64,000 nucleotides of DNA from Demequina muriae (GCF_030418295.1 NZ_JAUHQA010000001.1:744001-808000), one strand, 5' to 3'. Shown: positions 9,954 to 19,436, counted from the stretch's first letter. Numbers and translations: made by a program. Notes: generated by a model from the letters alone, not told the origin.

Positions 9954-10817
9954 TCATCTATCCGGGGACGCGAAGGCGGTGAACTCTCGCAGGCCAGCGG
10001 CCACACGATCGACGAAGCCTGGGTCGGACTGGGCAGGGAAGCAGGCGGCGACGGACTCGAGAGTCGACAGCGCGCATGAACAGGTCGCGGAGATCACGAC
10101 GTCGCCCGTCTGCCACACCAGCTGTCGGGGGTCGTCGCTCACGAGGTACGCGGAGGTGTGGCCGAGGTCGACCGACGGGAAGTGCTCGGCGAAGGCCGAG
10201 GACAGCCGCCCGTGCTGCTCGGTGATGACGATGGGCTCGAGGTTGGCGAGGATCGTCGCGACGAAGACGTTCTCTCCCGTCGCGGAGCGCAGCACGGCCC
10301 CTTCGACCGGTGTGAGACCCGTGGCCTCCCAGTCCGGGTGCACCCAGGAGCGAAGGGCGTCGCCGCCCCGCATGCTTCGCGCCTCCACATAGGTGACGTC
10401 GCCCCCTGCGGCGAGGGTGCCGGTGGCTGTTCCGGCGGGCTCGGCGAACTCCAGCGACACCTCGTCGGGGGCGCCGGCGAGGTACGCCGCGCCCACGCCC
10501 GCGGTCATCGCGACCACCATGATCACTGCAGCAAGCATCGGCCGGCGGTCGCGGGGGCGCGCCGCGCGCGCCTGATGGCGCGACTCGCCCTTGGCGATCT
10601 CGGCCATCCGGTCACGATCCAGCAGCTGCTGGGCGAAGGTCATGTCGATGCCCGCTGAGGACGTCTGGAGCGCCTCGCGGGCACGGCGGAGGTCATCCCA
10701 GCGCATGCGGCAGTCAGGGCACGACTCGAGGTGACTCATCGCCTGGGCCGCGCGCGCAGCGCTCAGCCGGTTGTCGAGAAGGTCGTGTACGTCGTCGCCG
10801 AGGTGCTGGTCACTCAC
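9954..10817 (-). CDS. rseA: zinc-binding anti-sigma factor of the ECF sigma factor
   Basis: 287 residues with a GTG start that overlaps the sigma-factor stop as GTGA. The N-terminal ZAS motif is HLESCPDC (His-x3-Cys-x2-Cys) near residues 28-35, followed by a helical sigma-binding region. One membrane helix lies near residues 95-120 ([22 protein letters not shown]). The outer domain of ~160 residues resembles the anti-sigma sensor part of mycobacterial RseA or RsdA-like proteins. It would hold the sigma factor inactive until envelope or redox stress. Gene order supports the pairing. Whether the signal is redox or proteolysis by a site-1/site-2 pathway is not visible. Confidence 0.88.
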   Translation of the reverse strand: MSDQHLGDDVHDLLDNRLSAARAAQAMSHLESCPDCRMRWDDLRRAREALQTSSAGIDMTFAQQLLDRDRMAEIAKGESRHQARAARPRDRRPMLAAVIMVVAMTAGVGAAYLAGAPDEVSLEFAEPAGTATGTLAAGGDVTYVEARSMRGGDALRSWVHPDWEATGLTPVEGAVLRSATGENVFVATILANLEPIVITEQHGRLSSAFAEHFPSVDLGHTSAYLVSDDPRQLVWQTGDVVISATCSCALSTLESVAACFPAQSDPGFVDRVAAGLREFTAFASPDR

Positions 10818-11422
10818 ACGCCACCTCGCACCGGCGCGCGGTGAGCCAAAGACTCACGGAGCTTCGCACGGGCGCGAGACAGTCGGGAGCGGACAGTGCC
10901 CATCTTGATGCCGAGGGTGGCGGCAATCTCCTCGTACGACAGTCCCTCGATATCGCTCAGCACGACGGCGGCCCGGTACTCGGGCTGCAGGTCGGAGAGC
11001 GCGGCGATGATGTCATCGCCGAGGTGGGACATGTCGAACTCGTCCTCCGGCTGGCCCGAGCGCTCGTGGCGATCGAAGCTGGCCGAGGTGGGGACGGCGG
11101 CATCGTCATCAGCCATGAAGTCGAACCGGATGCGCTTCTTGCGTCGCACGCGGTCCAAGAACAGGTTGGTCGTGATGCGGTGCAGCCAGCCCTCGAACGT
11201 GCCCGGCTTGTACTGCGACAGCGAGTTGAACACGCGGATGAACACATCCTGCGTGAGGTCCTCGGCGTCGTGCTGGTTGCCGGTGAGGTGATAGGCGAGC
11301 CGGTAGACCCGGCCAGAGTGCTCCTCGACGATGCGTTCCCACGTCAGTTCTGGGTTCGCCGTCTCGGGCGCGAAAGGGGTCGCGTCCGGCGCGACGTGCG
11401 TTGTGCGCGCATCGTGCGTCAT
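10814..11422 (-). CDS. sigE: ECF RNA polymerase sigma factor, SigE-like
   Basis: 202 residues from the ATG at 11422 ([10 protein letters not shown]), with AAGGTGAG upstream. Region 2 is visible as [24 protein letters not shown] and the -10-binding [16 protein letters not shown]; region 4 as [33 protein letters not shown]. It directs RNA polymerase to stress promoters. Start of the operon sigE-rseA-htrA-tatB and divergent from an O-methyltransferase, exactly the order I recall for M. tuberculosis Rv1220c-Rv1224. A candidate self-type promoter lies in front of it. Confidence 0.93.
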   Translation of the reverse strand: MTHDARTTHVAPDATPFAPETANPELTWERIVEEHSGRVYRLAYHLTGNQHDAEDLTQDVFIRVFNSLSQYKPGTFEGWLHRITTNLFLDRVRRKKRIRFDFMADDDAAVPTSASFDRHERSGQPEDEFDMSHLGDDIIAALSDLQPEYRAAVVLSDIEGLSYEEIAATLGIKMGTVRSRLSRARAKLRESLAHRAPVRGGV

Positions 11423-11448
11423 CTGCTCACCTTCTTTCACGTAACTGG

Positions 11449-11476
11449 CAACGGATACCGGAAGTTCTATGTTCCC
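11449..11476 (-). promoter_or_regulatory. candidate ECF-sigma promoter of the sigE operon
   Basis: On the minus strand GGGAAC (11476-11471) is followed after 18 bases by GTTG (11452-11449), about 27 bases before the sigE ATG. GGAAC and GTT are the usual -35 and -10 cores of actinobacterial group IV sigma factors, so the operon may be autoregulated. Which ECF factor uses it is inferred. Confidence 0.55.
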
Positions 11477-11545
11477 ACGGATCCTGCAGCGGGGCATCGG
11501 CCGGATGGCCGATGTGACGGATACCATGCGCTGAGGAGGCAATAC

Positions 11546-12181
11546 ATGACGACGGATGCCGCGAACTGGGCGTACTGCGAGGACTTCGTCCCCGAGGACG
11601 CCGTTCTGCTCGAGGCCCGCGACACCGCGGATCAGTTGGGCTGCGTGCCTGTGCACCCTGGTGCCGGTCGCGTGCTGCAGTTGCTGGCGCGCATCTCGGG
11701 AGCACGCTCGGCAGTCGAGATCGGCACCGGGGCCGGTGTCTCCACCACGTACATTCTCCGCGGGATGGGTGACGCGGGCGTCGTCACCACCATCGATGTC
11801 GAGCCCGAGCACCACAAGGCCGCTCGCCGCACCCTCGCGGCAGGCGGATTCGCTCCGGAGCGCGCGCGGCTCATCACCGGCCGCGCCCTCGACGTGCTGC
11901 CGCGGCTCACCGATGGGGGCTACGACATGGTGCTCATCGACGCGCGCAAGGTGGAGTACCCCCAGTACCTCGAGCAGTCGCTGAGGCTGCTGCGCGTGGG
12001 CGGCATCCTCGCGATCGACAACTCGCTGTGGCACGGACGTGTGCCGGACCCCGCACAGCGGGACGAGGAGACCACCGCGGTGCGCCAGACCCTCAAGTCA
12101 GTGCGACAGGACGAGTCTCTCGAGCCCATGCTGCTGCCCAGCGGCGATGGAATGCTGGTGGCGGTCAAGCACGCGGTGTAG
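11546..12181 (+). CDS. SAM-dependent O-methyltransferase
   Basis: 211 residues; GAGGAGG is placed 6 bases before the ATG. Features of the catechol-O-methyltransferase-like family 3 are clear: [20 protein letters not shown] (SAM loop), [44 protein letters not shown] (metal-binding Asp) and [15 protein letters not shown]. It would methylate a hydroxyl group using S-adenosylmethionine and a divalent metal. Divergent from sigE, as in mycobacteria (Rv1220c), which suggests a conserved but still unknown link to the stress unit. Substrate unknown. Confidence 0.9.
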   Translation: MTTDAANWAYCEDFVPEDAVLLEARDTADQLGCVPVHPGAGRVLQLLARISGARSAVEIGTGAGVSTTYILRGMGDAGVVTTIDVEPEHHKAARRTLAAGGFAPERARLITGRALDVLPRLTDGGYDMVLIDARKVEYPQYLEQSLRLLRVGGILAIDNSLWHGRVPDPAQRDEETTAVRQTLKSVRQDESLEPMLLPSGDGMLVAVKHAV

Positions 12182-12253
12182 CCACCGCCGAGCGACTGGC
12201 GCCGGGCGGCGCTCGCCTCGGCCGCCGGTGCTGTCGCCTGACCTGCGGGACCG

Positions 12254-12287
12254 CTAGTCCTGCGGGACCGCTAGTCCTGCGGGACCG
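12254..12287. repeat. 17-bp tandem duplication across the DUF3117 stop codon
   Basis: CTAGTCCTGCGGGACCG occurs twice in tandem (12254-12270 and 12271-12287). It covers the last four codons and the stop of the DUF3117 gene, so the gene's 3' end has been copied downstream without changing the protein. Confidence 0.9.
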
Positions 12288-12450
12288 GCAACGCGCCGGC
12301 CAGGGCGTCGCGCAGCTGCGCGACCTCGTCCGCGTTGATCTCGACGACGAGGCGGCCGCCACCTTCCAGTGGCACGCGCATCACATACCCGCGACCTTCC
12401 TTCACGACCTCCATGGGGCCGTCTCCGGTACGGGGCTTCATCGCAGCCAT
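12271..12450 (-). CDS. DUF3117 small conserved actinobacterial protein
   Basis: 59 residues from the ATG at 12450, which has GAGGAG 9 bases upstream. The sequence AAMKPRTGDGPMEVVKEGRG, then YVMRVPLEGGGRLVVEINAD and a helical end (EVAQLRDAL), is that of the DUF3117 family, found as one small gene in most actinobacteria (Rv1211 in M. tuberculosis as I recall). Function is unknown. The small beta-strand and helix content suggests a nucleic-acid or protein-binding fold, which is only a guess. Confidence 0.87.
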   Translation of the reverse strand: MAAMKPRTGDGPMEVVKEGRGYVMRVPLEGGGRLVVEINADEVAQLRDALAGALPVPQD

Positions 12451-12583
12451 ATGTGATTCTCCTCGGGGATTTCGCTCTAGCCGCGGACTCCGCGGCACCA
12501 ACGACCATTCTACGCCGTGGGAGGGGTGGCTCCCAAACCCTCCCCGTCCGCGGCGTGTGACCGCCGGTGCGCCGCGTGACCGG

Positions 12584-13360
12584 TCACATGCCCTCGCGGA
12601 CCGGGCCCTCCTCGGGCTCCTCCGGTCCGGTGCCCTCGCCGCGAGCGTGATCGGCCACGATCTGGACCGCCTCTTCGATGTCGTCCGTCACGTGGATGAG
12701 ATCCAAGTCGGTCGCCGCGATCTTGCCGTCGGCGGCCACCGTGTCCCGCAGCCAGGACACGAGGCCATCCCAGTAGGCATGGCCCACGAGGACGATCGGG
12801 AATCGCGTGATGGTGCGAGTCTGGACCAGCGTGAGCGACTCGAAGAGCTCGTCGAAGGTGCCGAACCCGCCCGGAAGCACGATGAAGCCCTGCGCGTACT
12901 TGACGAACATGGTCTTGCGCACGAAGAAGTACCGGAAGTTGATGCCGAGGTTGACGTACTCGTTGACGCCCTGCTCGAAGGGCAGCTCGATGCCGAGCCC
13001 CACCGAGACTCCCCCGGCCTCGCTCGCGCCCTTGTTCGCGGCCTCCATGACCCCGGGGCCGCCGCCCGTGATGACCACGAACCCCTCTTCGACGAGGCGT
13101 CTTCCGGCGACCTCGCCCATGGCGTAGTCGTCGGTGCCCACCTTGGACCGCGCCGAGCCGAACACGGAGATCGCGGGGCCCAGCTCCGCGAGCGCCCCGA
13201 AGCCCTCGACGAACTCGGACTGGATGCGCATCACCCGCCACGGGTCCTCGTGGAGCCAGTTCGGCGGGTCCTGGTCACTGAGAAGTCGACCCGACGTCGA
13301 CGACTTCGGCACGTTGCGCCCGCGCAGCAGCACGGGGCCTTTGCGGTATTCGGCCTTCAT
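12584..13360 (-). CDS. LOG-family (TIGR00730) nucleotide 5'-monophosphate phosphoribohydrolase
   Basis: 258 residues, ATG with GAGAGG upstream. The Rossmann-type fold carries ITGGGPGVMEAANKGASEAGG and VLPGGFGTFDELFE, the PGGxGTxxE motif of the LOG / 'lysine decarboxylase-like' family. These enzymes release the base from nucleoside monophosphates, including cytokinin precursors; they are not lysine decarboxylases. Head-to-tail after dapE, 46 bases apart, an arrangement shared with mycobacteria. The physiological substrate here is not known. Confidence 0.88.
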   Translation of the reverse strand: MKAEYRKGPVLLRGRNVPKSSTSGRLLSDQDPPNWLHEDPWRVMRIQSEFVEGFGALAELGPAISVFGSARSKVGTDDYAMGEVAGRRLVEEGFVVITGGGPGVMEAANKGASEAGGVSVGLGIELPFEQGVNEYVNLGINFRYFFVRKTMFVKYAQGFIVLPGGFGTFDELFESLTLVQTRTITRFPIVLVGHAYWDGLVSWLRDTVAADGKIAATDLDLIHVTDDIEEAVQIVADHARGEGTGPEEPEEGPVREGM

Positions 13361-13406
13361 GGAGCCTCTCCTCAGATCGGGTGATGGGACGCGATGGTCG
13401 CGCAGA

Positions 13407-14501
13407 TCAGGGGGACAGCCACGCCTTCAAGCCCGCGCGGCATGCCTGGATATCGGTCACCGGGCACCATTCCTCGTCGGCGTGTGCGAGCTCGGGGTCG
13501 CCCGGACCGTAGTTGACTGCCGGGATGCCCAGGTCGCCGAACCGGGCGACGTCCGTCCACCCCTCCTTGGCGCGCGGGGCTCCCCCACCTGCGGCCGCGA
13601 CGGCATCGGCGAAGGACATCGCGAGCGGCGCGTCCAGGCCGGGCCTGCACGCGGCGGCGAGGTCCGTCCACTCGAGGTCCCACTCACCCAGTCCGGCCGA
13701 TGCGATCACGGCTTCCACGTGCGCCTGCGCCTGGGCGAGGGTCTTGTCGGGGGCGAAACGGTAGTTGACGGTGACCGTGCAGGCATCGGGAATCACGTTG
13801 CCGGCGATGCCGCCCCGGATGCCGACGGCGTTGAGCCCCTCGCGATACGTCAGGCCGTCCACATCCACCGAGGCCGGCTCGTAGGCCGCGAGGGCCGTGA
13901 GCAGCGGCGCCGCACGGTGGATCGCGTTGGCCCCTTTCCACGCCCTGGCGCTGTGGGCCGCGATCCCTGGGAGCGTCACGTCCGCGCGCAGGGTGCCGTT
14001 GCAGCCGCCCTCGATCGCGGCGGAGGTGGGCTCGCACAGCACGGCGAAGTCCGCCGTCAGCAGCTCCGCATGCCGGCGCGACAGCCGGCCGAGCCCATTC
14101 TTCGACTCCTCGACCTCCTCGTGGTCGTAGAGCACCCAGGTGACGTCGCGCATCGGCCGCTCGAGCGAGGCGGCGAGCGACAGCATGACGGCGAGGCCCC
14201 CCTTCATGTCGACGGAGCCCCGGCCCCACAGCGTCGCCCCGTCATCCCGCCACTGAGCGGGCACGTTGCCCTTGATCGGGACCGTGTCGAGGTGGCCCGC
14301 GATGATCACCCGCTCCGGGGCCCCCGTCTCGGTGCGCGCGATGATCGCGTCGCCGTCGCGGGTCACCGTGAGGTGCGGCAAGGCGGTCAGAGCGCGCTCC
14401 ACCGCATCGGCGATGGCGTGCTCTCCCCCGCTGACGGAGGGGATGTCGATGAGCAGGCGTGCGAGCTCCTCGACAGGGGCGTGCAGGTCGAGATCGGGCA
14501 T
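13407..14501 (-). CDS. dapE: succinyl-diaminopimelate desuccinylase
   Basis: 364 residues. M20 metallopeptidase motifs: [10 protein letters not shown] (zinc-binding His and Asp), [27 protein letters not shown] (catalytic Glu and metal-binding Glu) and a C-terminal His in [17 protein letters not shown]. It hydrolyses N-succinyl-L,L-diaminopimelate in the lysine and meso-DAP pathway, for the cell wall. Divergent from dapD, with dapC 3.4 kb away. The sequence TAGGCT ends 6 bases before the ATG, so it may be translated from a leaderless transcript. Assignment over other M20 peptidases rests on the neighbours and sequence. Confidence 0.92.
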   Translation of the reverse strand: MPDLDLHAPVEELARLLIDIPSVSGGEHAIADAVERALTALPHLTVTRDGDAIIARTETGAPERVIIAGHLDTVPIKGNVPAQWRDDGATLWGRGSVDMKGGLAVMLSLAASLERPMRDVTWVLYDHEEVEESKNGLGRLSRRHAELLTADFAVLCEPTSAAIEGGCNGTLRADVTLPGIAAHSARAWKGANAIHRAAPLLTALAAYEPASVDVDGLTYREGLNAVGIRGGIAGNVIPDACTVTVNYRFAPDKTLAQAQAHVEAVIASAGLGEWDLEWTDLAAACRPGLDAPLAMSFADAVAAAGGGAPRAKEGWTDVARFGDLGIPAVNYGPGDPELAHADEEWCPVTDIQACRAGLKAWLSP

Positions 14502-14561
14502 GCTGCCAGCCTATCCGGCGCGCTCCCGGCGCCTTCCGACGCGCCGATGCGCTGGCCCTCT

Positions 14562-14626
14562 GCGCCCCAGCAGTGCACCAGCGCACGTCTCGAGCCCACA
14601 CGTGCCGCGGTGCACTGCTGGGGCGC
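14562..14626. repeat. nested inverted repeat between dapE and dapD
   Basis: An exact 18-bp inverted repeat (14562-14579 and 14609-14626; arm GCGCCCCAGCAGTGCACC) encloses a second 6-bp pair (GCACGT 14583-14588, ACGTGC 14600-14605). It lies in the divergent promoter region of the two dap genes, so it is not an ordinary terminator. It could be an operator or a small REP-like element. Confidence 0.85.
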
Positions 14627-14665
14627 GGGGGCGGATGGGCGATCGCCCTCAACTACCCTGGACCC

Positions 14666-15613
14666 ATGACTCGAGCAGCACACGGATTCGGCCTGTCCAC
14701 CATCGACGCGAGCGGGACGGTGCTCGACACCTGGTTCCCCGCGCCCGCACTTGGAGAGGCCCCCGCTGGCGCATCGGCCCCTCAAGCACTCGCGGACGCG
14801 GAGCGCGAGGATGCGCTGCGCGGGGTGTCCCTGCGCACCGTCGCCACCGAGATCGACCTGGATGCCCCGCCCGTCGACGTCCCCGACGCCTACCTGCGGC
14901 TCCACCTGCTGTCGCACTGCCTGGTACGGCCTCACAGCATCAATCTCGACGGCCTGTTCGGCGTGCTGACCAACGTGGCGTGGACCTCGGCGGGACCGTG
15001 CGCCATCGACGGCTTCGAGGACGTCCGACTGCGGTTCCGCGCGGCGGGTCAGGCACTCACCGTCTACGGCGTGGACAAGTTCCCGCGCATGGTCGACTAC
15101 GTCGTCCCGAGTGGCGTGCGCATCGCCGATGCCGACCGCGTGCGCCTGGGCGCGCATCTCGCCGAGGGCACCACCGTGATGCACGAGGGATTCGTGAACT
15201 TCAACGCAGGCACGCTGGGCCACTCGATGGTCGAGGGCCGCATCTCTGCGGGCGTCACCGTCGGCGACGGGTCCGACGTGGGCGGCGGCGCCTCGATCAT
15301 GGGCACCCTGTCCGGTGGCGGCAAGGAGGTCATCTCGATCGGAGAGCGCTCCCTCCTGGGCGCGAACTCGGGCCTCGGGATCCCTCTCGGCGACGACTGC
15401 ATCGTCGAGGCCGGCCTGTACGTGACCGCCGGCTCCAAGGTGCTGCTCGTGGGCCAGACCACGGACGAGGGCGAGCCCCGCGTCGCGAAGGCCCGCGAGC
15501 TCGCCGGCATGAACGGCCTGCTCTTCCGCCGCAACTCCGTCACGGGCGCGATCGAGGTCGTGGCTCGCCAGGGCGACGGCATCGCGCTCAACGCCGCGCT
15601 GCACGCGAACTGA
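14666..15613 (+). CDS. dapD: 2,3,4,5-tetrahydropyridine-2,6-dicarboxylate N-succinyltransferase, actinobacterial type
   Basis: 315 residues from the ATG at 14666; TACCCT ends 6 bases before it, giving a leaderless-type start. The C-terminal half is a left-handed parallel beta-helix of hexapeptide repeats ([60 protein letters not shown]) typical of actinobacterial DapD. It transfers succinyl from succinyl-CoA to tetrahydrodipicolinate, the step before DapC and DapE. Divergent from dapE. One base after its stop begins the next gene. Confidence 0.94.
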   Translation: MTRAAHGFGLSTIDASGTVLDTWFPAPALGEAPAGASAPQALADAEREDALRGVSLRTVATEIDLDAPPVDVPDAYLRLHLLSHCLVRPHSINLDGLFGVLTNVAWTSAGPCAIDGFEDVRLRFRAAGQALTVYGVDKFPRMVDYVVPSGVRIADADRVRLGAHLAEGTTVMHEGFVNFNAGTLGHSMVEGRISAGVTVGDGSDVGGGASIMGTLSGGGKEVISIGERSLLGANSGLGIPLGDDCIVEAGLYVTAGSKVLLVGQTTDEGEPRVAKARELAGMNGLLFRRNSVTGAIEVVARQGDGIALNAALHAN

Positions 15614-15614
15614 C

Positions 15615-16460
15615 GTGGCGAAGCGCAGGCGCGGCGGTGGGGTCGCCGCGCTCGCGGTGCTCGTCGTGGCCGGCGGCGCCGCGATCGTGTGGGGCCCCGG
15701 ACTGTGGGAGCGCTACGGCGACCGGGTGCTGCCGTCCGGTCAGTGCACGGTGACGCTCGGCGATCGCACCGACACCAAGACCGCCGAGCAGGCGAACAAC
15801 ATCGCGATCATCGTGACCGGATCACTCCGTCACGGGATGCCTGCGCGGGCCGCCAGCATCGCGGTCGCCACCGCGATCCAGGAGTCCACGCTGCGCAACA
15901 TCGACTACGGCGATCGGGACTCCGTCGGCCTCTTCCAGCAGCGCCCATCGCAGGGCTGGGGATCGGTCGAGGAGATTCTGGATCCGTACTACTCCACGGA
16001 CCAGTTCTACGAGGCGCTGCGGGACATCTCGAACTGGCCCGAGCTGGACATCACGGTGGCCGCACAGGCGGTGCAGCGATCAGCGTTTCCGGATGCCTAC
16101 GCGGACCACGAAGAGGAGGGCCGCCTGTGGGCATCCGCCCTCACGGGGCACGGCGGCGAGGTGACGTGCGACCTCGGGGACGCCTCCACGACCACCGCGC
16201 GGGCGTTCACCGACCGCGTGGCGGCCGACTTCGGCGACGCCGTGTCATTGCAGGTGGCGGACATCAACGCCGACGCCACGGTGCTCACGCCGGCCGGCGC
16301 CGACGCGACCCTCGCGCAGGCCGTTCAGCAGTGGGCGGTCGCGGTGGCCGCCGTCGAGGGCGTCACCGGGGCCGTCCGCGACGACCAGGCGTGGCTTCGG
16401 GACGCCGATGCCGTCTCACCAGAGGGCGACGGCACCCTCATCGCCATCCGCACCGACTGA
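15615..16460 (+). CDS. membrane-anchored lytic transglycosylase-like protein of unknown function
   Basis: 281 residues, GTG start one base after dapD, so probably co-translated. An Arg/Lys-rich N-terminus and one helix (VAALAVLVVAGGAAIVWG) make it a signal-anchored outside protein. Its core ATAIQESTLRNIDYGDRDS followed by VGLFQQRPSQGWGS has the Glu-Ser...Asn...Ser-x-Gly-Leu-Phe-Gln layout of lysozyme/SLT folds. Actinobacterial homologues are often labelled 'heavy metal transporter', which nothing in the sequence supports. A second, uncharacterised domain follows (about residues 190-281). The position next to dapD fits a cell-wall role, but catalysis is inferred only. Confidence 0.7.
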   Translation: MAKRRRGGGVAALAVLVVAGGAAIVWGPGLWERYGDRVLPSGQCTVTLGDRTDTKTAEQANNIAIIVTGSLRHGMPARAASIAVATAIQESTLRNIDYGDRDSVGLFQQRPSQGWGSVEEILDPYYSTDQFYEALRDISNWPELDITVAAQAVQRSAFPDAYADHEEEGRLWASALTGHGGEVTCDLGDASTTTARAFTDRVAADFGDAVSLQVADINADATVLTPAGADATLAQAVQQWAVAVAAVEGVTGAVRDDQAWLRDADAVSPEGDGTLIAIRTD

Positions 16461-16465
16461 GAAGC

Positions 16466-16502
16466 GCCCTCGGCCAGGGCGGCTGCCCACGGCGCACCGT
16501 GG
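16466..16502. terminator. pair of hairpins between convergent genes
   Basis: GCCCT-5nt-AGGGC (16466-16480) and CCACGG-CGCA-CCGTGG (16487-16502) lie between the ends of the transglycosylase-like gene and gltA. No T-run follows on either strand, so termination is plausible only as a GC-rich hairpin without a U-tract. Confidence 0.4.
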
Positions 16503-16539
16503 ACAGGACCGCCCTCCCGAGGCAGCAGCGGGTGGTAGG

Positions 16540-17829
16540 TCAGCGGTGGTCCATTGCGACGTAGTCGCGCTCCACCTGGCCGGTGTAGATCTGACGCGGG
16601 CGGCCGATCTTGGTGCGCGGGTCCGTCATCATCTCGCGGTAGTGAGCGATCCAGCCCGGCATGCGGCCCAGCGCGAACAACGGCGTGAACATCTGGCGAG
16701 GGAAGCCCATCGCCGAGTAGAGCAGGCCGGTGTAGAAGTCCACGTTCGGGTACAGCTTGCGCTCGATGAAGTACTCGTCGGACAGCGCGATCTCTTCGAG
16801 GCGCTGCGCCATCTGGAAGGTCTCGTCGTTGCCGCCCAGTTCGGCGAGCACGGTGTTGGCGACGTCCTTGACGACCGCGCCGCGCGGGTCATACGACTTG
16901 TACACACGGTGACCGAAGCCCATGAGCCTGGCGCCCTCGGCCTTGTCCTTGACCTTCGCCACGAACTGCTCGACGGTGTCACCCGACTCCTTGATGCCGT
17001 CGAACATCTCGAGCGCCGCCTCGTTGGCACCGCCGTGCAGCGGTCCGGACAGCGCGCCGATGCCGGCGGAGATGGATGCGTAGATGTTCGCCTGCGACGA
17101 TCCGACGATGCGGACCGTGGACGTCGAGCAGTTCTGCTCGTGGTCCGCGTGCAGGATCAGCAGCAGGTCGAGGGCCCGACGGATCGTGGGGTCGATGTCG
17201 AGCGCGCCGTCGGAGCCGGAGAAGGCGATGCGCATGAATTCGTCGACGTAGGTGCCCTCGCGGCTGGGCTCGATCAGGTCGCCGCCCGTGAAGCGGCGCT
17301 GCAGGTACGCGATGACCGTGGCGGTCTTGGCGAGCAGCTGGACGGTCGCGAGTTCGATCTCGTACTCGCCGCGCCCCACCGACTCCGGGTAGAACGTCGA
17401 CAGTGCGCTCGTGGCGCCCGACAGCACCGCCATCGGGTGCGCGTTACGCGGGAAGGCCTCGAGGAACGCCTTGATGCCCTCGTGCACGTGCATGTGCCGT
17501 GCCACCCGATTGTTCAGGGCAGTGAGCTGGTCTGACGTGGGAAGCTCGCCGTGGATCAGGAGGTGGGACACCTCGAGGAACGTGGACTTCTCCGCGAGCT
17601 GCTCGATGGGGTAGCCCCGGTAGCGCAGGATTCCAGCGTCACCGTCGATGTAGGTGATCGCACTCTCGCACGAGGCCGTGTTCATGAATCCCGGGTCGAC
17701 GGTCACCAGCCCTGTCTCGCTGAGCAGCGTCGCGACGGACACTCCATCATTGCCGACCGTGGAGCGCTCGAGCGGAAGCTCGCGCGTGGTGCCATCGACC
17801 GTGAGTCGGGCGTCAACCACTCGTGTCAT
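16540..17829 (-). CDS. gltA: citrate synthase (type II)
   Basis: 429 residues with GGGAGG upstream of the ATG. Catalytic His residues lie in SGPLHGGANEAALEM (near residue 264) and MGFGHRVYKSYDPR (near residue 305). The N-terminal domain contains DGDAGILRYRGYPIEQLAE. It condenses oxaloacetate with acetyl-CoA to citrate, entering the TCA cycle. Length is that of the large hexameric form. It lies alone between two convergent or unrelated units, 65 bases from dapC. Confidence 0.96.
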   Translation of the reverse strand: MTRVVDARLTVDGTTRELPLERSTVGNDGVSVATLLSETGLVTVDPGFMNTASCESAITYIDGDAGILRYRGYPIEQLAEKSTFLEVSHLLIHGELPTSDQLTALNNRVARHMHVHEGIKAFLEAFPRNAHPMAVLSGATSALSTFYPESVGRGEYEIELATVQLLAKTATVIAYLQRRFTGGDLIEPSREGTYVDEFMRIAFSGSDGALDIDPTIRRALDLLLILHADHEQNCSTSTVRIVGSSQANIYASISAGIGALSGPLHGGANEAALEMFDGIKESGDTVEQFVAKVKDKAEGARLMGFGHRVYKSYDPRGAVVKDVANTVLAELGGNDETFQMAQRLEEIALSDEYFIERKLYPNVDFYTGLLYSAMGFPRQMFTPLFALGRMPGWIAHYREMMTDPRTKIGRPRQIYTGQVERDYVAMDHR

Positions 17830-17894
17830 TCCAGGGACCTCCCGTGCGCCGCAGCGCCATTGTGCGTTCGCTTTGCAGCGAGTTTACCTGTCTT

Positions 17895-19004
17895 TTATAG
17901 CCGCCGGGCCCCTGCTTGCACACGTTCATCCGTCGCGGTGAGCGCCATGCGCACATGACGCTCTCCCGCGGTGCCGTAGAAGGAGCCCGGCGCGGCGACG
18001 ATGCCGCGTTCCGCGAGCCACTCTATGGTCTTCCAGCAGTCCTCGTCGCGCGAGGCCCACAGATACAGGCCCGCGTCGGAGCCCGTCACGGTGAATCCTG
18101 CCGCCTCGACGGCAGGCCTCAGCACCGCCCGGCGCGCGCGGTAGACCTCACGCTGGACGGTCACGTGCTGATCGTCGCGCAGCGCCGTCGCCATCGCGGC
18201 CTGCACCGGACCCGGCACGATCATGCCGGCGTGCTTGCGGGTCTCCAGCAGTCCGGAGATGATCGCGGCGTCGCCGGCCACGAAAGCGGCACGATAGCCC
18301 GCGAGGGAGCTCTGCTTGGACAGCGAGTACACCGCCAGCAGTCCGGTGTGGTCCCCGCCGCACACCTCGGGGTCGAGCACCGACGGCACGCCGTCGCTCA
18401 CCCACGGCTCCTCCCACGGCAGGGCCGCGTAGCACTCGTCCGAAGCGACCACCGCGCCGATGCTCCGGGCGGCGTCCACGATCGCGCGGAGCTCGTCGCG
18501 CGACAGCACGGAACCGGTGGGATTCGACGGAGAGTTGATCCATACGAGCCGTACGTCGTCACGGTTCGCCCAGTCGCTCACCACGTCCGTCGCGACGGCC
18601 GATGCGCCAGCGAGGACCGCACCCACGGCATAGGTGGGGTACGCGGCGGCCGGGTGCACCACGACGTCGCCCGTCGACAGGCCGAGCAGGCTCGGGAGCC
18701 AGGCGACGAGCTCCTTGGAGCCCACCGTCGGCAGCACTGCGTCGGGGTCGAGCCCGCTCACGCCTCGCGTGCGGGCGAACCACTCGACCACCGCGCGACG
18801 CAGATCGGCGGTGCCGTGCGTGGTCGGGTACCCCGGAGCGTTCGCGGCGTCGGAGAGCGCGCGCTGGATCAGTTCGGGCGTGGGGTCGACGGGCGTGCCC
18901 ACCGACAGGTCGACGACTCCATCAGGGTGCTCACCCGCACGCTCCCGGAACCTCGCAAGCGAGTCCCATGGGAAGTCGGGCAGGGAGCCCGGGTACAGAC
19001 CCAC
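17895..19004 (-). CDS. dapC: succinyldiaminopimelate transaminase
   Basis: 369 residues, GTG start 18 bases after the ferredoxin stop. Class I/II aminotransferase fold: PTVGSKELVAWLP, the substrate and PLP loop WINSPSNPTGSVL, the cofactor-binding ASDECYAAL, and the PLP Lys in YSLSKQSSLAGYR. The family member that follows the 7Fe ferredoxin gene in actinobacteria is DapC, which transaminates N-succinyl-2-amino-6-ketopimelate with glutamate. With dapD and dapE in the window, the succinylase branch to meso-DAP is present here. Confidence 0.9.
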   Translation of the reverse strand: MGLYPGSLPDFPWDSLARFRERAGEHPDGVVDLSVGTPVDPTPELIQRALSDAANAPGYPTTHGTADLRRAVVEWFARTRGVSGLDPDAVLPTVGSKELVAWLPSLLGLSTGDVVVHPAAAYPTYAVGAVLAGASAVATDVVSDWANRDDVRLVWINSPSNPTGSVLSRDELRAIVDAARSIGAVVASDECYAALPWEEPWVSDGVPSVLDPEVCGGDHTGLLAVYSLSKQSSLAGYRAAFVAGDAAIISGLLETRKHAGMIVPGPVQAAMATALRDDQHVTVQREVYRARRAVLRPAVEAAGFTVTGSDAGLYLWASRDEDCWKTIEWLAERGIVAAPGSFYGTAGERHVRMALTATDERVQAGARRL

Positions 19005-19022
19005 GGATCGCCTGCGCGCCCG

Positions 19023-19340
19023 CTAGGCCTGCGGGGGAAGCGACTTGATGAGGTCGTGGTCGTGCTCGATCAGACCCATCTTGGCCGCGCCGCCGGGCGA
19101 GCCGATCTCCGAGAAGAACTCGACGTTGGCGTTGTAGTAGTCCGCCCACTTGTCGGGAGTGTCGTCCTCGTAGTAGATCGCCTCGACGGGGCACACCGGC
19201 TCGCATGCACCGCAGTCCACGCACTCGTCGGGGTGGATGTAGAGCATCCGTTCGCCCTCGTAGATACAGTCGACGGGACACTCATCGATGCAGGCCTTGT
19301 CCTTGACGTCGACACAAGGCAGTGCGATGACGTATGTCAC
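19023..19340 (-). CDS. fdxA: 7Fe ferredoxin
   Basis: 105 residues. The first cluster site is Cys-x7-Cys-x3-Cys-Pro (PCVDVKDKACIDECP), which binds a [3Fe-4S] cluster, and the second is CVDCGACEPVCPVEAIY for [4Fe-4S]. The C-terminal ~50 residues are the extension of the mycobacterial FdxA/FdxC type. It is a soluble one-electron carrier. Upstream of dapC in the same direction, a conserved actinobacterial pair. Confidence 0.93.
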   Translation of the reverse strand: MTYVIALPCVDVKDKACIDECPVDCIYEGERMLYIHPDECVDCGACEPVCPVEAIYYEDDTPDKWADYYNANVEFFSEIGSPGGAAKMGLIEHDHDLIKSLPPQA

Positions 19341-19436
19341 TTCGTCTCCTCCATTCGAGGGTGATCCGGGCTTTTCATCATAGCGGCGTGCGCGCGGAGT
19401 CCACGCACCCGCGTGGTGCGACGGGAACGCGTGCGG

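Noticed and set aside
16540..17829. Methylcitrate synthase instead of citrate synthase
   Set aside because: Length of 429 residues and N-terminal domain match the type II citrate synthase, and no prp genes are near.
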